The notes beneath the pieces are model-generated. The model ran no database searches, was not told the origin of the DNA, and was given only the letters and a program-made list of their open reading frames with translations. The position numbers and the translations under genes are program-made. Shown here piece by piece: positions 22,725 through 34,759 of a stretch of DNA of 64,000 nucleotides (the stretch's first letter is position 1; each line of letters starts with the position of its first letter). The stretch spans positions 162,551 to 226,550 of the forward strand of contig QANU01001109.1 in the NCBI GenBank assembly GCA_003254905.1. The letters are read 5' to 3'. This DNA comes from Nissolia schottii. Its lineage: Eukaryota; Streptophyta; Magnoliopsida; Fabales; Fabaceae.

Positions 22725-24290
22725 AGGAATCCTATGCCCTTACATTAAGAGTAATGTTGTATAAGTAGAATGATATAAATAAAATTTTAGACAAAAATCA
22801 TTGCGTGTTTATTGGAATATAGTGACAGAAGTTATTTATTACCAATCTAAGTATCATTAATAACGCTACCCCATTTTGACAAAACTTCAAATTCCAAAAC
22901 TATCATTTCCTTAGTTTTTCTCTTTCTATCTTTCATAACCATTAGTTTAGAAAATGTACTATGCATAAAAATTATTTTCGATTTGTTGATCTTATTTTTA
23001 ATATAAATTATTTAAGGGGTTTACTCTGATACCTCATAAACTTTAAAGGTATTGATATCATAACATCTAAGACTTTGTCAAGTGTCTCATTAATTCAAAT
23101 TATTTATTATTTAAAATTTATGATTGAATCACAACCGTTAAATACAAGGAGGTATCAATATCTTCATAAAAATTTGGATACCAAAGAAAAAAACCATTAT
23201 GTAAATTTTATTTTTTGCATTTTTAAATAATAGAGGTGAGAGAATGTTAATTTTAAATTAGGTAAAACTTAGCAGAGTCAAGTGAAATAAGTTCAAGTAT
23301 AAAATTTAAATTAAGAAAGATTTAATAAGATTTAGTAAAACCTCTTAACATTTAATTAATATAGATAAGTAATTAATTTCTTTTTGAGCGTTTGAGGCAA
23401 GGAAAAAGGAGTTATCAAAAGAGAATTAAAAATAAAATAAAAAAAATTAAACAATGAGTAATAATATTTGTATTACTTTTGTGGATACTTTTAACGAGCC
23501 GACCCGAAATATGTCAATTATAAAACGTCTTGTAAAAGTAATACAAATAATAATATTTTTGAGTAATATGTGACAAGCTTTACGTTGATACTACATAAGA
23601 CAACGATAAAACTCATTATAAAAAATAGAGAAAGGAGACGGGAGAAGGCACCCCAACCCAACCCATGAATAACCCGTTGTCATCAAGCCCCACCACCGTC
23701 ATGCCTTTTTCTGATGAGATTCATATTGCAAACAACACCACCAACCGTAACGATAACAACTCCGATCCCATGTCCACCCTCTTTGACATGCTACCTGTTG
23801 GGAACATAGACTTAATGGCCATCAACTTAGGTCCCTCATTGAACATGGATGGCAGCACCCATGTGCCATCACCCCCGACGACCTTCAGTCTCCCTAAATC
23901 TTCTAATGTGTTGGATGCTACAACTGTGTCGTCAGCAACGTTGTCGGTCAACATCTGTGTTCCTACCAATGTGTCACCCAAATCAACTTCAATTTCACCG
24001 TCCTCCAATGTGCCCATTTCTGCTGCTATCACCACCACTACCAATTACCCTCTGTTGTCGCCGCCAACGAACCTCTGTGTAGTGTCAGATGCTACTACTG
24101 GGTCACCCAATTCGGCTTCAATTCCATTGTCCTCTAATTTGGCCACTGCCACCACCACCAACATCATTATCAGACCACTGAGTGAAAATGCTAGAGATGG
24201 CGATGGTGGGAATGGAGGTGGAGATGGAAATGAAAATGGAAGAGGTGACCAAGACAGAGACAAAATTATAGAAATGTAAGTAAAAATAAT
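22725..24290 (+). repeat. WRKY promoter/exon-1 duplication, block C (at the intact gene)
   Basis: This is the version of the repeated block attached to the complete WRKY gene. It is more diverged from A and B than they are from each other, so the A/B tandem duplication is younger than the A/B-versus-C split. Confidence 0.8.
23592..23598 (+). promoter_or_regulatory. degenerate TATA position of the WRKY gene
   Basis: TACATAA stands where blocks A and B have TATATAA, 67 bases upstream of the start codon. The core element of the intact gene is therefore weaker by sequence, or another promoter is used. Confidence 0.35.
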
Positions 24291-25929
24291 ATAATTAATG
24301 AGTTTTACTTTACTTTTGTTTTTAACCTTTTTTCCCGGTGAAAGTTAATTTTGTATTTGTTTTTTTTCTCACTGTTATTTATTGTGAGAAACAAAAGACA
24401 GTAAAGACGATTACGTATGCAAAGAAGGGAGGGATTGTGGTGAGTAGATGGTTTTCATAGGCCGTTTCTGTTTCACCCCTTGTTGTTTGTGTCACCCTTG
24501 CATATAGTTACGCCCACAAAGAAGTGAGCGAGGGTGCGGTGAGTGTATTAAGATGTTCAAGAGGTTCCTTTTGTTTCTCCTTTTGTTCTCTCAAAGTTTA
24601 GAATGGGGGAGGGGAGTACTGGGGTTTCATCTCCCTTCTGTTTGTCTCACCCTTAGTTTCACTATCTCTCTCTCTTTGTTTTTTTTTTTTAGTAATATTA
24701 TTTGTGAACTCGCTGCGGACCCTAACAAAATATAGATAGATAAAATCTTTCTTTCTTTCTTTCTTTCTTCTATTATAATATAAATGTATTTTTTTTAATC
24801 ATTTTCTTTAAGTTACTTTTGACATTTGAGAAATAATATTAAAAATAAAAAAAAATCTACAATCTGCAGGCAAGGATTATTACCAAGTACGAAGTTCCGA
24901 AAGAATGACTTACAGAGAGTTGTTTTCGTGACAAAGAGCGATAATGATAACTTGGACGATGGCTTTAGATGGCGAAAGTATGGACAGAAAATGGTGAAAG
25001 ACTCCCCTTATCCCAGGTACACACTGTATGCACCCATTCTTAATTTTCATGTTTCTTCATTCTCTCTCTCTCTCTCTCGCTCTATTCACTTTATCATCAA
25101 CAATATCATCAACAAATTCACTTTGTGTGTGTGTGATTGATTTGGTTACTGAATTCTTAATGCTTTGTGTAAAAGCAGGAACTATTATCGTTGCACCACC
25201 GTTGGTTGCATCGTGAAGAAGCGAATTGAGCGTCACCCCAATGACAATTCCATTGTTCTCACCACCTACGAGGGCACACACCTTCACTCTTGCCCTGTCT
25301 TGCCCAATTCCCCCCGTGGGACACGGCACCACACTCGTAGGCTCAAAGCCGTCTATCAACCTGTCCGCGCTGCTGGTGATGCACATGTTGTTACCGGCCT
25401 CGGTTCACGCTGCATTGCGCCACCGCCACCACAGCACCTGACATTGCAGCAAAAGCTATGCCAATACCAACCGCTGCAGCAGCAACAGGTGCATCAACCG
25501 CAACCGCAGCTACTGCAGCAGCAGTACCAGCTACTGTTGCTGCAGCAGCAGCCTCTGCTACCGCCGCTGGGGCAGCAAAATGTCCCTTCCTTCTACGAAG
25601 AAGGTATAGGCGGCGGTGGTGGTGGCGGTGGGGGCGGCAGTAACAGAATTGGTTCACAGCAATTGCAGCAGCAGCAGTATGTGCAACAAGTAGTGGACCC
25701 TGTGTCATTCAACCCTGCCCTCCCTCCCTGGAGCACTGTTATTATTAACAGCACGCCTAGTACTGATTACACCATGATGAGCCCACCTTTGGTCAATGTT
25801 GAAGACCCTTATTATGCTTTCGGAGGTGCTGGACCGTCGACTGTGCCGCCATCTGGCCATGGAGATATGTTTCGGGACAGTGGGCTGCTTGAGGACATTG
25901 TTATGAGTCAGGTGGGGAGGAATCCATGA
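23665..25929 (+). CDS. WRKY transcription factor, group IIc-like, three exons
   Basis: Exons 23665-24275, 24870-25016 and 25179-25929 give 1509 bases, 502 aa. Introns have GT-AG ends: GAAAT|GTAAGT...CTGCAG|G, then CCCAG|GTACAC...AAGCAG|GA. Both are phase 2, and the second splits the Arg codon ahead of NYYRC, the classic R-type WRKY intron. Residues 1-203 are Ser/Thr/Asn/Pro-rich with several SP motifs. WRKYGQK is at 238-244 in [20 protein letters not shown]. The zinc finger is C258-X4-C263-X23-H287-X1-H289. A Gln-rich tract (CAG repeats) and a Gly run follow the domain. WRKY proteins are nuclear W-box (TTGAC) binders acting in defence, stress and development. A single WRKY domain with X4/X23 spacing fits group IIc; the exact orthologue is not clear. 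An AATAAA lies at 25987-25992. Confidence 0.88.
24276..24869 (+). other. WRKY intron 1
   Basis: 594 bases, strong donor GTAAGT, acceptor TCTGCAG. It contains pyrimidine-rich stretches and a (CTTT)n microsatellite at about 24747-24770. The open frame at 24553-24735 lies inside this intron and is not a gene. Confidence 0.7.
25450..25680 (+). repeat. CAG/GGT codon repeats in WRKY exon 3
   Basis: Imperfect CAG runs encode a Gln-rich region and a GGT/GGC run at about 25608-25640 encodes consecutive glycines. These tracts are prone to length change and also create Ala-rich shadow frames. Confidence 0.7.
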
Positions 25930-26760
25930 TCAATCGAGCTGTGTCCATAAATTCTTAAGTGCTTTCAGAGCAGTAAAAGAAAGAAGAATAAAAAAGTCTT
26001 GCTCAGTTCTATTCGTGATTTGACATTTCAGTCTTTTTAATTAAAACTATCTTTGACTCTCAAATCATGAAATGTCGAATAGTGAATAAAACATAACAAA
26101 CATTGAACAAGACCTTTTTTTTTTTCCCTTTCTTTTTCTGTCTTCTGGGGTTGCCTAAGAATTTTTACCGATTAGTGATGCTGATGTTCAAATTAGACCA
26201 ATAGTACTGATTACTGTTAGTTTTGTGTTATCTTTAATTTGGGTATGGTGGAATCTAGATCTCTTTGTCTTGCTGGGTTTTCTGTTTTACAGGTTACTGT
26301 AGAAGAAAAACCCCATATTAGCTTGCATTGAGTTCATAAGAAGAAACCTTTTGGAGGCTTCAGTACTTTTAAATATGTATGGCCGCCTTAGATTCTGGTT
26401 TTGGTTGTGTAAATTTAGTCCTTTTTTACTTTTATGTTTTTTCCTTTTATGGGTTACATACTCTTTTTAACTAGAGATTGTTTGATGCTGACATTTTAAA
26501 CGTTTATATATCATCTTCTCTTCTTTTTCATTTTCTCCCTATATGCTTCTGTTTGTGTGAAAGAATTAAAATTGTTCATTAGGGGTTTGGCTCCTCTAGC
26601 TATCTATACTGATTAGGATAGGCATTGGAAATTTGGCAAAAGGTGGTCAAAACCGTGTGCATTCCGATGAATGAGGCTTATAATTGTCTCATGATCTAAA
26701 CAATATATGCATGAGATATGGAAAAGTTGCAAAATTATTAATACAATAGCATTTAGTACT
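25930..26760. other. WRKY 3' flank
   Basis: Polyadenylation-type AATAAA at 25987. An imperfect inverted repeat at about 25993-26118 (AGTCTTGCTCAGTT... against ...GAACAAGACC) could form a hairpin in or near the 3' UTR. No second gene seen. Confidence 0.45.
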
Positions 26761-26761
26761 G

Positions 26762-26879
26762 GATAATGTTATTTGTATCACTTTTAAGTACATCTTTGCA
26801 AAAACACTTTAAGAGTGCGTCTTAACTTTTTTGTAAATCATTACAAAAGTACTGCAAACGGCATTACTCTTTAGCTTTT
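26762..26879. mobile_element. small MITE, same family as the WRKY promoter MITE
   Basis: GATAATGTTATTTGTATCAC on the left mirrors GTACTGCAAACGGCATTACTC on the right. The motif order (AATG, TTTGTA, CACTTTT) resembles the palindrome in the WRKY promoter blocks. About 118 bases, no frame. Confidence 0.45.
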
Positions 26880-29118
26880 TTTACTTGTCACTATGGCTTA
26901 CTCAAGGAAGGCAATGACTAAATTTAATTGAATGTAGTAATTATAGAAAAGAAGGTATAGTGAGTATGTGTGGTGATTTTCTGATTGATGAATTGGATGT
27001 GAAAGCTTTGTGGATTATATATGGGGCATTAAGTAATAGAAAAGGTGCTGAATTTAGCCACTGGTAGCGTAGTTTTCCATTTTGAAATCTTGGCTTGTGG
27101 TGATTACCAATTTTCAGTGGCAATATATGTCTTGGTTCAGTGATGAAAAAGTAGTTTTTTATGAAAGCCTCCTTGCTGGCATAATAACTGCAATATATAG
27201 AAATCGTTGTGAAGTATCCAAAGGAGTTAAAGGAGTGGCTTACTTGCAGTCATACATTATCTTCCTCTATACTCTTTTGTTTCTTTTTTCTTTTCTTTTC
27301 TTTTTTCGGTGCTTACTCTGTTGTTTCTTTGTTTCTTGTTTTCCTGTTTTTGATGTAACTCCTTTGGTGTTCTGCTTTGTGTCCCTTATTATCTTTCATA
27401 ATAATTATATATATAAAAAAATATATTGAATTACTGTTTGAAAGTGTTTTGAAATAAGCCAAAATTTGGCTATGTTTGACATCTAGGGTTTTATGAAAGA
27501 CCGAAGGGAATTGTCATAATGGAATAGAAAGATAATGAGTAAAGGAGAGGAGAACACGTTTATCCCTTGTTCAACAACGAGAAAAACAAATTTAATAAGT
27601 AGAAAAGTAGAAAGTATGATTCTTTTTTGTCTTCTCTAAATTTGAAAAGTCTAAAAAAAATTGAGAATTTGAGTAATAAGAAAATAACACATTTTCTCCT
27701 TCTTTACATCTCACGCCCTTTTAAATTATTCCATGTTATTTTCTTTCATTGCCAACCTTCTAAACACAACATTAATATAAATTCAAGAGAGTGATACATG
27801 ATTAATCATTTTCTACCTTTCTATTCTATTCCATTATAAATCATTTCCTTTCATTGTGTTTACATTTGTAAAGTATACATGATTCATGAATCAACCGAGA
27901 TCTAACTTTAGATTATTTAGTCACAAAAACTGTAATATCATATCATAGACCATCTAGATGAAAAACTTAAGTTATTATTAATGAGATAGAAACCCCTAAA
28001 TCATATAGCTTCTTAAACACACTTGAATGATCACGCTTCTCATACATACACTTTGATTGACATACAGCCAAAAGCAGCAGCTAGTTTTACTGCTAGTTTC
28101 CGGACTCTTTTACACACCCATGACGCAAGCTGCTTGGATAAGGACTACAAAGGTTAAGCAAGTGGTATTAAAGGACATACATAGAGACACTTGATTTAAT
28201 TCATATATATGGAGATTTGACATTAATTGATCTGATGCTCCATCCCCATCTGTGCATAAAATGAAAATTCGAGTGTTTCTTATAAATTCCATTTATCAAA
28301 ATGTTTTATGAATGGTTTCTTTCTTCTATAAAGTTTATTAAGTATAGCTAATAGTAATATATATTTTTCGAGATCAAAATGGATATTTTATTGTTTATTT
28401 ATTAAGTAATAATTGATGGGTCAAATTCTAACCGGCCATCTAAATTTGAATTTACGGTTAAGTGGACGAGTCAATGGGTTCATGGAGTTTAATAATAACT
28501 AGATTTAGAAAAAGGATATGTGATATTATTTAGTCTCAAATAAAAGTAAACTAGAAACTGTTATGTCAATGCTATGTATATACACTTTTTAATACAATAA
28601 AATTATATAGATACAATATTCAAATGACTTTCATCCTTTTAACTTATCTTTGCATTTATCCTTATTGACGCATTGTATGAAATATGTTTGATTTTTTAAT
28701 AAACTATAGTAATTAATAATAAAAGGAGACATAATTAAACTAAATAACATGTACTATTGGTAAGTAATACTATTATTGTACTTCAATCTATCATCCTACT
28801 AAAAAAAATATAGAATGGAATAATTATTCTGTAATAAAAATACCTCAAATCAATTTTTTTAGTAATGATTATTTATTTTTATTTAGAAATGAGATTTGAA
28901 ATGTAGGAAGTGAGGGTTGTAACTCTCCATTACAAAATATGAATATGATAAGAATTATAATAAGATTTAAAAGAGAATTGAAAAGGTTTCAAAGACGTGT
29001 AAATGTTAATTAAAAAGGATTCAATGCTATCATCAATGTGTAAAAATACGGGAAGGGTATGGGAAATGTTGTCAACTATTGTAAAATGCTAACATGGCAA
29101 CTCTATAGAGTATGGTAT

Positions 29119-29150
<32 letters not shown>
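26880..29150. other. intergenic with a likely MITE at about 27480-27880
   Basis: Inside, GGAATAGAAAG near 27521 and CTTTCTATTCTATTCC near 27817 are inverted, with similar flanks (GGAATTG..ATAATGGAATAG against ATTTATAATGGAATAG), suggesting an inverted-repeat element of about 400 bases. Other frames (27082-27429) are low complexity. No gene supported. Confidence 0.4.
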
Positions 29151-29735
29151 NNNNNNNNNNNNNNNNNNNNNNNNNNNNNNNNNNNNNNNNNNNNNNNNNN
29201 NNNNNNNNNNNNNNNNNNNNNNNNNNNNNNNNNNNNNNNNNNNNNNNNNNNNNNNNNNNNNNNNNNNNNNNNNNNNNNNNNNNNNNNNNNNNNNNNNNNN
29301 NNNNNNNNNNNNNNNNNNNNNNNNNNNNNNNNNNNNNNNNNNNNNNNNNNNNNNNNNNNNNNNNNNNNNNNNNNNNNNNNNNNNNNNNNNNNNNNNNNNN
29401 NNNNNNNNNNNNNNNNNNNNNNNNNNNNNNNNNNNNNNNNNNNNNNNNNNNNNNNNNNNNNNNNNNNNNNNNNNNNNNNNNNNNNNNNNNNNNNNNNNNN
29501 NNNNNNNNNNNNNNNNNNNNNNNNNNNNNNNNNNNNNNNNNNNNNNNNNNNNNNNNNNNNNNNNNNNNNNNNNNNNNNNNNNNNNNNNNNNNNNNNNNNN
29601 NNNNNNNNNNNNNNNNNNNNNNNNNNNNNNNNNNNNNNNNNNNNNNNNNNNNNNNNNNNNNNNNNNNNNNNNNNNNNNNNNNNNNNNNNNNNNNNNNNNN
29701 NNNNNNNNNNNNNNNNNNNNNNNNNNNNNNNNNNN
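29151..29735. other. assembly gap (585 N)
   Basis: A run of N begins directly after an (AT)n tract at 29121-29150. The open frames spanning it consist of unknown residues and mean nothing. Confidence 1.
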
Positions 29736-30352
29736 TTCATGTTATTCTTCTCAAATTAATTTTTATTTGAATTATATAAAATAATCTTTTTTAATTAAAC
29801 TAATTGCTTACAATTTTTTTATTCATAATTATTTTTAAAAAATTAAGTCTCCTATTTTTCAAATTATCATTGATTTAAAATTTTTAAAAACAAAGTATTT
29901 TTTTATTTCTCAGAAAGTGTTCACCTAAATTTAATAATGATATCACCTAAATTTATCATATTTTTTGAAGTATTCACTAAAAAGACATTATATAAATTTA
30001 AATTTATTTTAAATGAGTTAATTCATAAATTTTTAGAATACTCGATGGTCTCAACAAAAATTAAAACTAACAGTAAAAAAATTAAAAGACTTCAAAAAAA
30101 TCAAGAGTTTTAATAAAATTAAATTAAACATTAGATTGATGGGTAAGAAGAGCATTTTGGGAGTGTCAATAACAATATGAAGTGGTAATATTCATTACAT
30201 TGAAGGGTAATTTTGTAAACTAAAGTTAAAAGTTTAAAATAGGAAGTGCCAATAGACAAAAATAGTGTTAGTAGTCTCATCTCAGTTTGTGTTGTCTTGT
30301 GGGTGAATGATAGCATCTTTCACTTAATTATTTTATAGAGAAAAAACTTTAT

Positions 30353-30494
30353 TATTTATTCTCTCTTTTAAAATAAGTGTCAATTTTGACTATTTTAATT
30401 TATTTTTGACTGAATGTATATTTTATTTAAATGCATTGAATTAAAATGAATCAAAACGGTCAAATTAAAAACTTATTTTAAAAGGAATGACTAC
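30353..30494. mobile_element. MITE with TIRs of about 30 bases
   Basis: CTCTCTTTTAAAATAAGTG on the left mirrors AAACTTATTTTAAAAGGAATG on the right. GACTATTTTAATT and AATTAAAATGAATCAAAACG continue the pairing. About 140 bases. The ends recall TCCCTC-type plant MITEs, but no exact target duplication was seen. Confidence 0.5.
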
Positions 30495-30830
30495 TTTTAT
30501 ACAACTTTGATACTCCATTGGTTCCTAATTAACTATCACTTTATCCAAAAAAAAATATTTGTCTAAATTACATGTCTCACTCACTTTTCAAAATAAAATT
30601 TATTGTTAAATTTACAATTATACCCTTAATATATTGAAGTTTTACAAATAGTAACTTAATTTTTAATATTATCTCTCTCTTTATCGTGAAGCATTTCAAT
30701 CAAATTAAATTAAGGTACTTTAGTAAATTTATTTCTTAATCACGTTTTTTTTTAAGTTTCTTAATACTCATATATTCAACCAAAGTCATATATAATTAAA
30801 ATCGAATGGACTAATAAGGTTATCATAATT

Positions 30831-30990
30831 ATATTCTCTCTCCTCAATAAATTTTACTTTACTAGTTATATTCTCTCTCCTCAATAAATTTTACTTTCTC
30901 CTTCCTCAATAAATTTTACTTTCTTTTTCTCTCTTCAACAATTTTTACATTTTGATCTCCTCAATAATTTTTAAGGATTGACTTTCTTTG
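30831..30990. repeat. short tandem repeat array
   Basis: The core CTCCTCAATAAATTTTACTT occurs three times nearly perfectly and then two more times in degraded form (CTCTTCAACAATTTTTAC, CTCCTCAATAATTTTTAAGG). Unit length runs from about 24 to 37 bases. Confidence 0.75.
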
Positions 30991-30999
30991 AGATCTAAT

Positions 31000-33620
31000 G
31001 TAATTACTTTTGATGCCCCTCTATGTATAAAATTGTTACCAAAGGTTCCTAAGCTTCAGTAAAATCTGCATTGTATCCCCTTAAAATTATTAAGGGCCCA
31101 TGAAGTAAAATAACAGAAAAAAGAGTGTGTCACCCACATGGTCATTCGACATAAAGAAGTCACCAAACTTCGACATTCGATAGTTTAACAAATTATGAGA
31201 TCTAAGTATAAACCAAACAAAATAGGCCAACTTCCACATTTACCAAGATTAATCATACAAGAAACAAAATTGATTATTGCGTTAAACATAAATATCAAAG
31301 TCGATGTTTAAAGACCAACACAGTCGTCTTAATTTTCTTCTCAAGAAGTAACTACACACTAAAGGGTATAATAGGGTTTAATTTGTGTGGCGGTTAGTAT
31401 ATGTTGACACACACACACATATATATATTAATATATATATCCTCTTGAGACAAAAGAGAAAAATGATGATAAAAGTGTAGACAATTTGAGACAACATATA
31501 TGCATGTAATCGCGCCACAGAATTAATATGACATCACTTATTTTTATCAGTGAGGCGAATGAACATAGGTGAGTAGAGAAACAAAAGGGATGGTTTATGG
31601 TTTAGTTAATTACCAGTGGATATATCTGCCAGTAATGAAAGTTCGTATTTCGTTTGTCAAAATTATCGATGGATATTACTATTGCAACAAATATATTTGT
31701 CGGTAATGAATTTTCAAATGGGCTCTAGAATTTCTGTCCAAATGAAACACAATGTTTTACTTAATTAGCGTTGTGGTGTATACTACCGAAAATAGACTCA
31801 GAACCCTACTTCGCACGACACCTCTTCTTGTTTCTCCTCTTCTTTGCCTTCTCTCTAACCTCGCTTCCACCACCCAAAGACACCACCATCTCCTCCAGAA
31901 CCCCCTAACGCAGCTGCCTCTACCTGAATAACTCGAGGTCCGATAGCTTCGCTTGTCCAAATCCCTGACACCACTGCCTTCCCCTTTCTAACTCCTTGAT
32001 GACAATGTCATCGAGGACTCCACCAATTTGTCAACTCCCTGCACGACCCACCTCCAAGGCCACCTCCTCACCACCACCAACAAGTCATGTTGCCTCCACA
32101 ATCAAGTGCTTTTTCAACTTCCTTAGGATAATTAACGGCTATAGGATAAATGACTTGATCTTGTTGGTACATAATATATAATTATCACGTAAAATTCAAG
32201 CTGAGCTGGGTAATTGATAATTTGTTATGTGTATGGTAATTGATGTTGTTTGTTGTTGTGTCATGAATTATTATATGAAATGTGTGTAAGTTTTTCTCTA
32301 TGTGTGTGTGTGTGTTAATGTGTGTGAGTGGTAATGTCTATACATGTTAGTGTGTGTCTATTTGTGTGTGGATGAGAATTTGTATGAAATTTGTGTGATT
32401 TATATATGTTGTTAACGTAATTTGAACTTAGGCGTTCTAGTTGCATTCAACAATCATGTTTCCTACAAATCAGTGATTGATATATGATAGAGTCCACGAA
32501 AATCAAGATGGAGTTAAACCAACGTATTATGTAGGTGTGAATGACGGTTCTACTTCAGTGGTCCGTCAGCAGAGACAGTTATGCTTATAACATGTTATTA
32601 GATAGTCATACGTGTTCAGTAGTTGTCAGATGCCATGCTTATATATGCTTATATGATATGCTTATGTAATATGCTATGCTATGATATGCTTATGCTATGC
32701 TATGTTAGGGCATAGACCTAGACCCATATACATGATATCCCTTAGAACTGTTTGGTTAGGATTATATAACAAGACTTTAATAAAAACTCCGGTTAAGGCA
32801 TGGACCCTAACAAAGGCCAAGTTCTGGCTAAGGCAATACTTGGTACTTAAGATGTCTGTTGTGAAGCACCTCTCTTTACCTGGGAATCTTGTCCTAAGTG
32901 TGGGACCTTAATCCTTGATTATAGACTAATAAACAATATTAACTAAACTAGGACACCCCTATCATAATCAGTAGACTTAGGTCTTAACAACTTGGATAAC
33001 CAAGCTAGCTCGCTTAAAAAACTTTACAAACAGTATATCATAGGATAGATGACTTAGAGTAGTGCAGGGTCAATGACCTCGCAACCTAGACTCAGTAGCA
33101 GATAGATATGAGTGCAAGGCTCCTCAGATTATGGCATGTGTGCCCTTCCAGATTCAGATTAGGGTATGTGTAGCCTCATAGATATCCAGGTTGCATGCGT
33201 ACCGAAACCACTCGAATTTATCTTGGTGAAGTAAGGTCAATCTGAAAGCAGTTTTACATTCCAGCAGTTAATTCAGTTTAGTCAGTTTACTTAGTATATA
33301 TTCAGTTAATTCAATTTACTCAGTATATTCAGTTTATTTCAGTTTACTTAGTATATTCAGTCTATTCATTTTATCCAAATTTACCTTATAACATTTATTA
33401 TTGCTTTAATTGTTAATTATTCATTTAGTGTGTGTCTATAAATATATATATNATCCATATGCCATGATATTATATGCAGCATGTGTTATTTGTGTGGTAC
33501 CGAGATACCCACCACGACAAACGCACCCTTCTGTCGATAACATTTTCATATTCTGAGTAATTTAATTATCTTATTATTAGTAATTTATTTTTTATTTTGT
33601 TAAAAAAAGGCTTCAATACA
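31000..33620. other. intergenic, repeat-derived, no supported gene
   Basis: A pyrimidine-rich, relatively GC-rich patch at about 31800-32110 has short frames on both strands but stops in every long frame, and may be a captured or decayed exon. (TG)n at 32305-32316, ATGCT-type repeats at 32640-32705, AGTTTA/CAGT repeats at 33265-33375, and a single N at 33452 within a TA tract. Confidence 0.4.
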
Positions 33621-34165
33621 TATAATTATTAGTAAATGGTATTTTGATTAAAAAATAAAATAATAAACATCAAATATTGGAGTTTAATGAAAAAAGTAAA
33701 GGAAAGCATAAAAAAAATTAAATAGTAGTTTATTTTTATTTTATTGGAGAGAGAATCATATGTTTTAAAAATACAGGGGATAAGAATGTATTTTACTCTA
33801 AAAATAGTCAACATTAATTTTAAGAGAAGAGTGCTTTTGATTCTTACTAATTAACAGGCTATATACATTTTCAAAAACAAAGAAAGCAAAACTAATTTTT
33901 TAATAGTGTCAAGTAAAACATATTTTCAAGCACGGCTTAAAAATGATGTTCAATTTGACAATGCTTGAAAATCAGCTTCCTTTTTTTCTTCTCGAGAAAA
34001 TATATAAGCTTACTTGTGTGAATACGATCAACTCTTTTCTTGAGATTAATGATAACTACTTTTAATAACATAAGTGTCAAAATTTATGGGGAAAAAAAAA
34101 TTCTGTAGGGATCCATTTTTCCAAGGACTTTTTGTGCTGCCCCTCTTCATTTTATTCTTTAGCAA

Positions 34166-34305
34166 GAGGAGGTACAGTAATCCGAGTCGATCTAGGTCAC
34201 GCACCTGAATATGGCGGGTGAGTCACCCAACGAGGATAGTCTAGAACTCGAGACATTGCTTAAATCATACCAAGCCGCTTACCACTTAGATCAACCCCTG
34301 TTGGT
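34166..34305 (-). mobile_element. tRNA-derived SINE, copy 1
   Basis: The minus strand reads GGGGTTGATCTAAGTGGTAA (A-box region), GCGGCTTGGTATGATTTAAG, then a B-box region with GTCTCGAGTTCTAGAC. It shares this order with the copy at 34760-34885. The pairing is wrong for a tRNA acceptor stem, so it is a SINE head and not a tRNA gene. Confidence 0.6.
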
Positions 34306-34759
34306 CAGATGAAACTATTTTTAAAAATGTTCAGCATAAACTCATTTTGTTTTTCAACATCAACATTTAATAACGAATATGTTTCAACCATGCAACACGC
34401 CAACAAATAAAAAACACAATTAATGAAGAAATCTAGTAAGCATAAGTCAAGTGAATAATCAATCTTCAATCAATAAATAGAAAAAAATAAGCAGGAAGAT
34501 CAGTTGAGCCAATTACCAGAAGAACTGAAAATTTTCATTCATTCAATTATTTGAGAAATTTAATATTTTCCTTTTTTTAGTAAGTTTATCCAATTTTGGT
34601 ACTTTTGTAATTCTATATTTATATATGTTTGAGTATTTTTTTTAATGGATAATTTATTTATTCTGTGTGACATTGCATTTTGTTTTTGTTATTAATCTTT
34701 TAAAGAACAATAAGCATGTATTTAGGTACTAAAGATATATGTAACACAAAGAAAAGTTC

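Noticed and set aside
25391..25708. Ala-rich frames inside WRKY exon 3
   Set aside because: Produced by reading the CAG/GGT codon repeats out of frame or on the opposite strand.
29059..29784. Long open frames of more than 200 codons on both strands
   Set aside because: They run through the N gap and are made of unknown residues.
31757..32181. LRR- or Pro-rich exon in the pyrimidine-rich patch
   Set aside because: Every long frame is interrupted and no motif could be confirmed.
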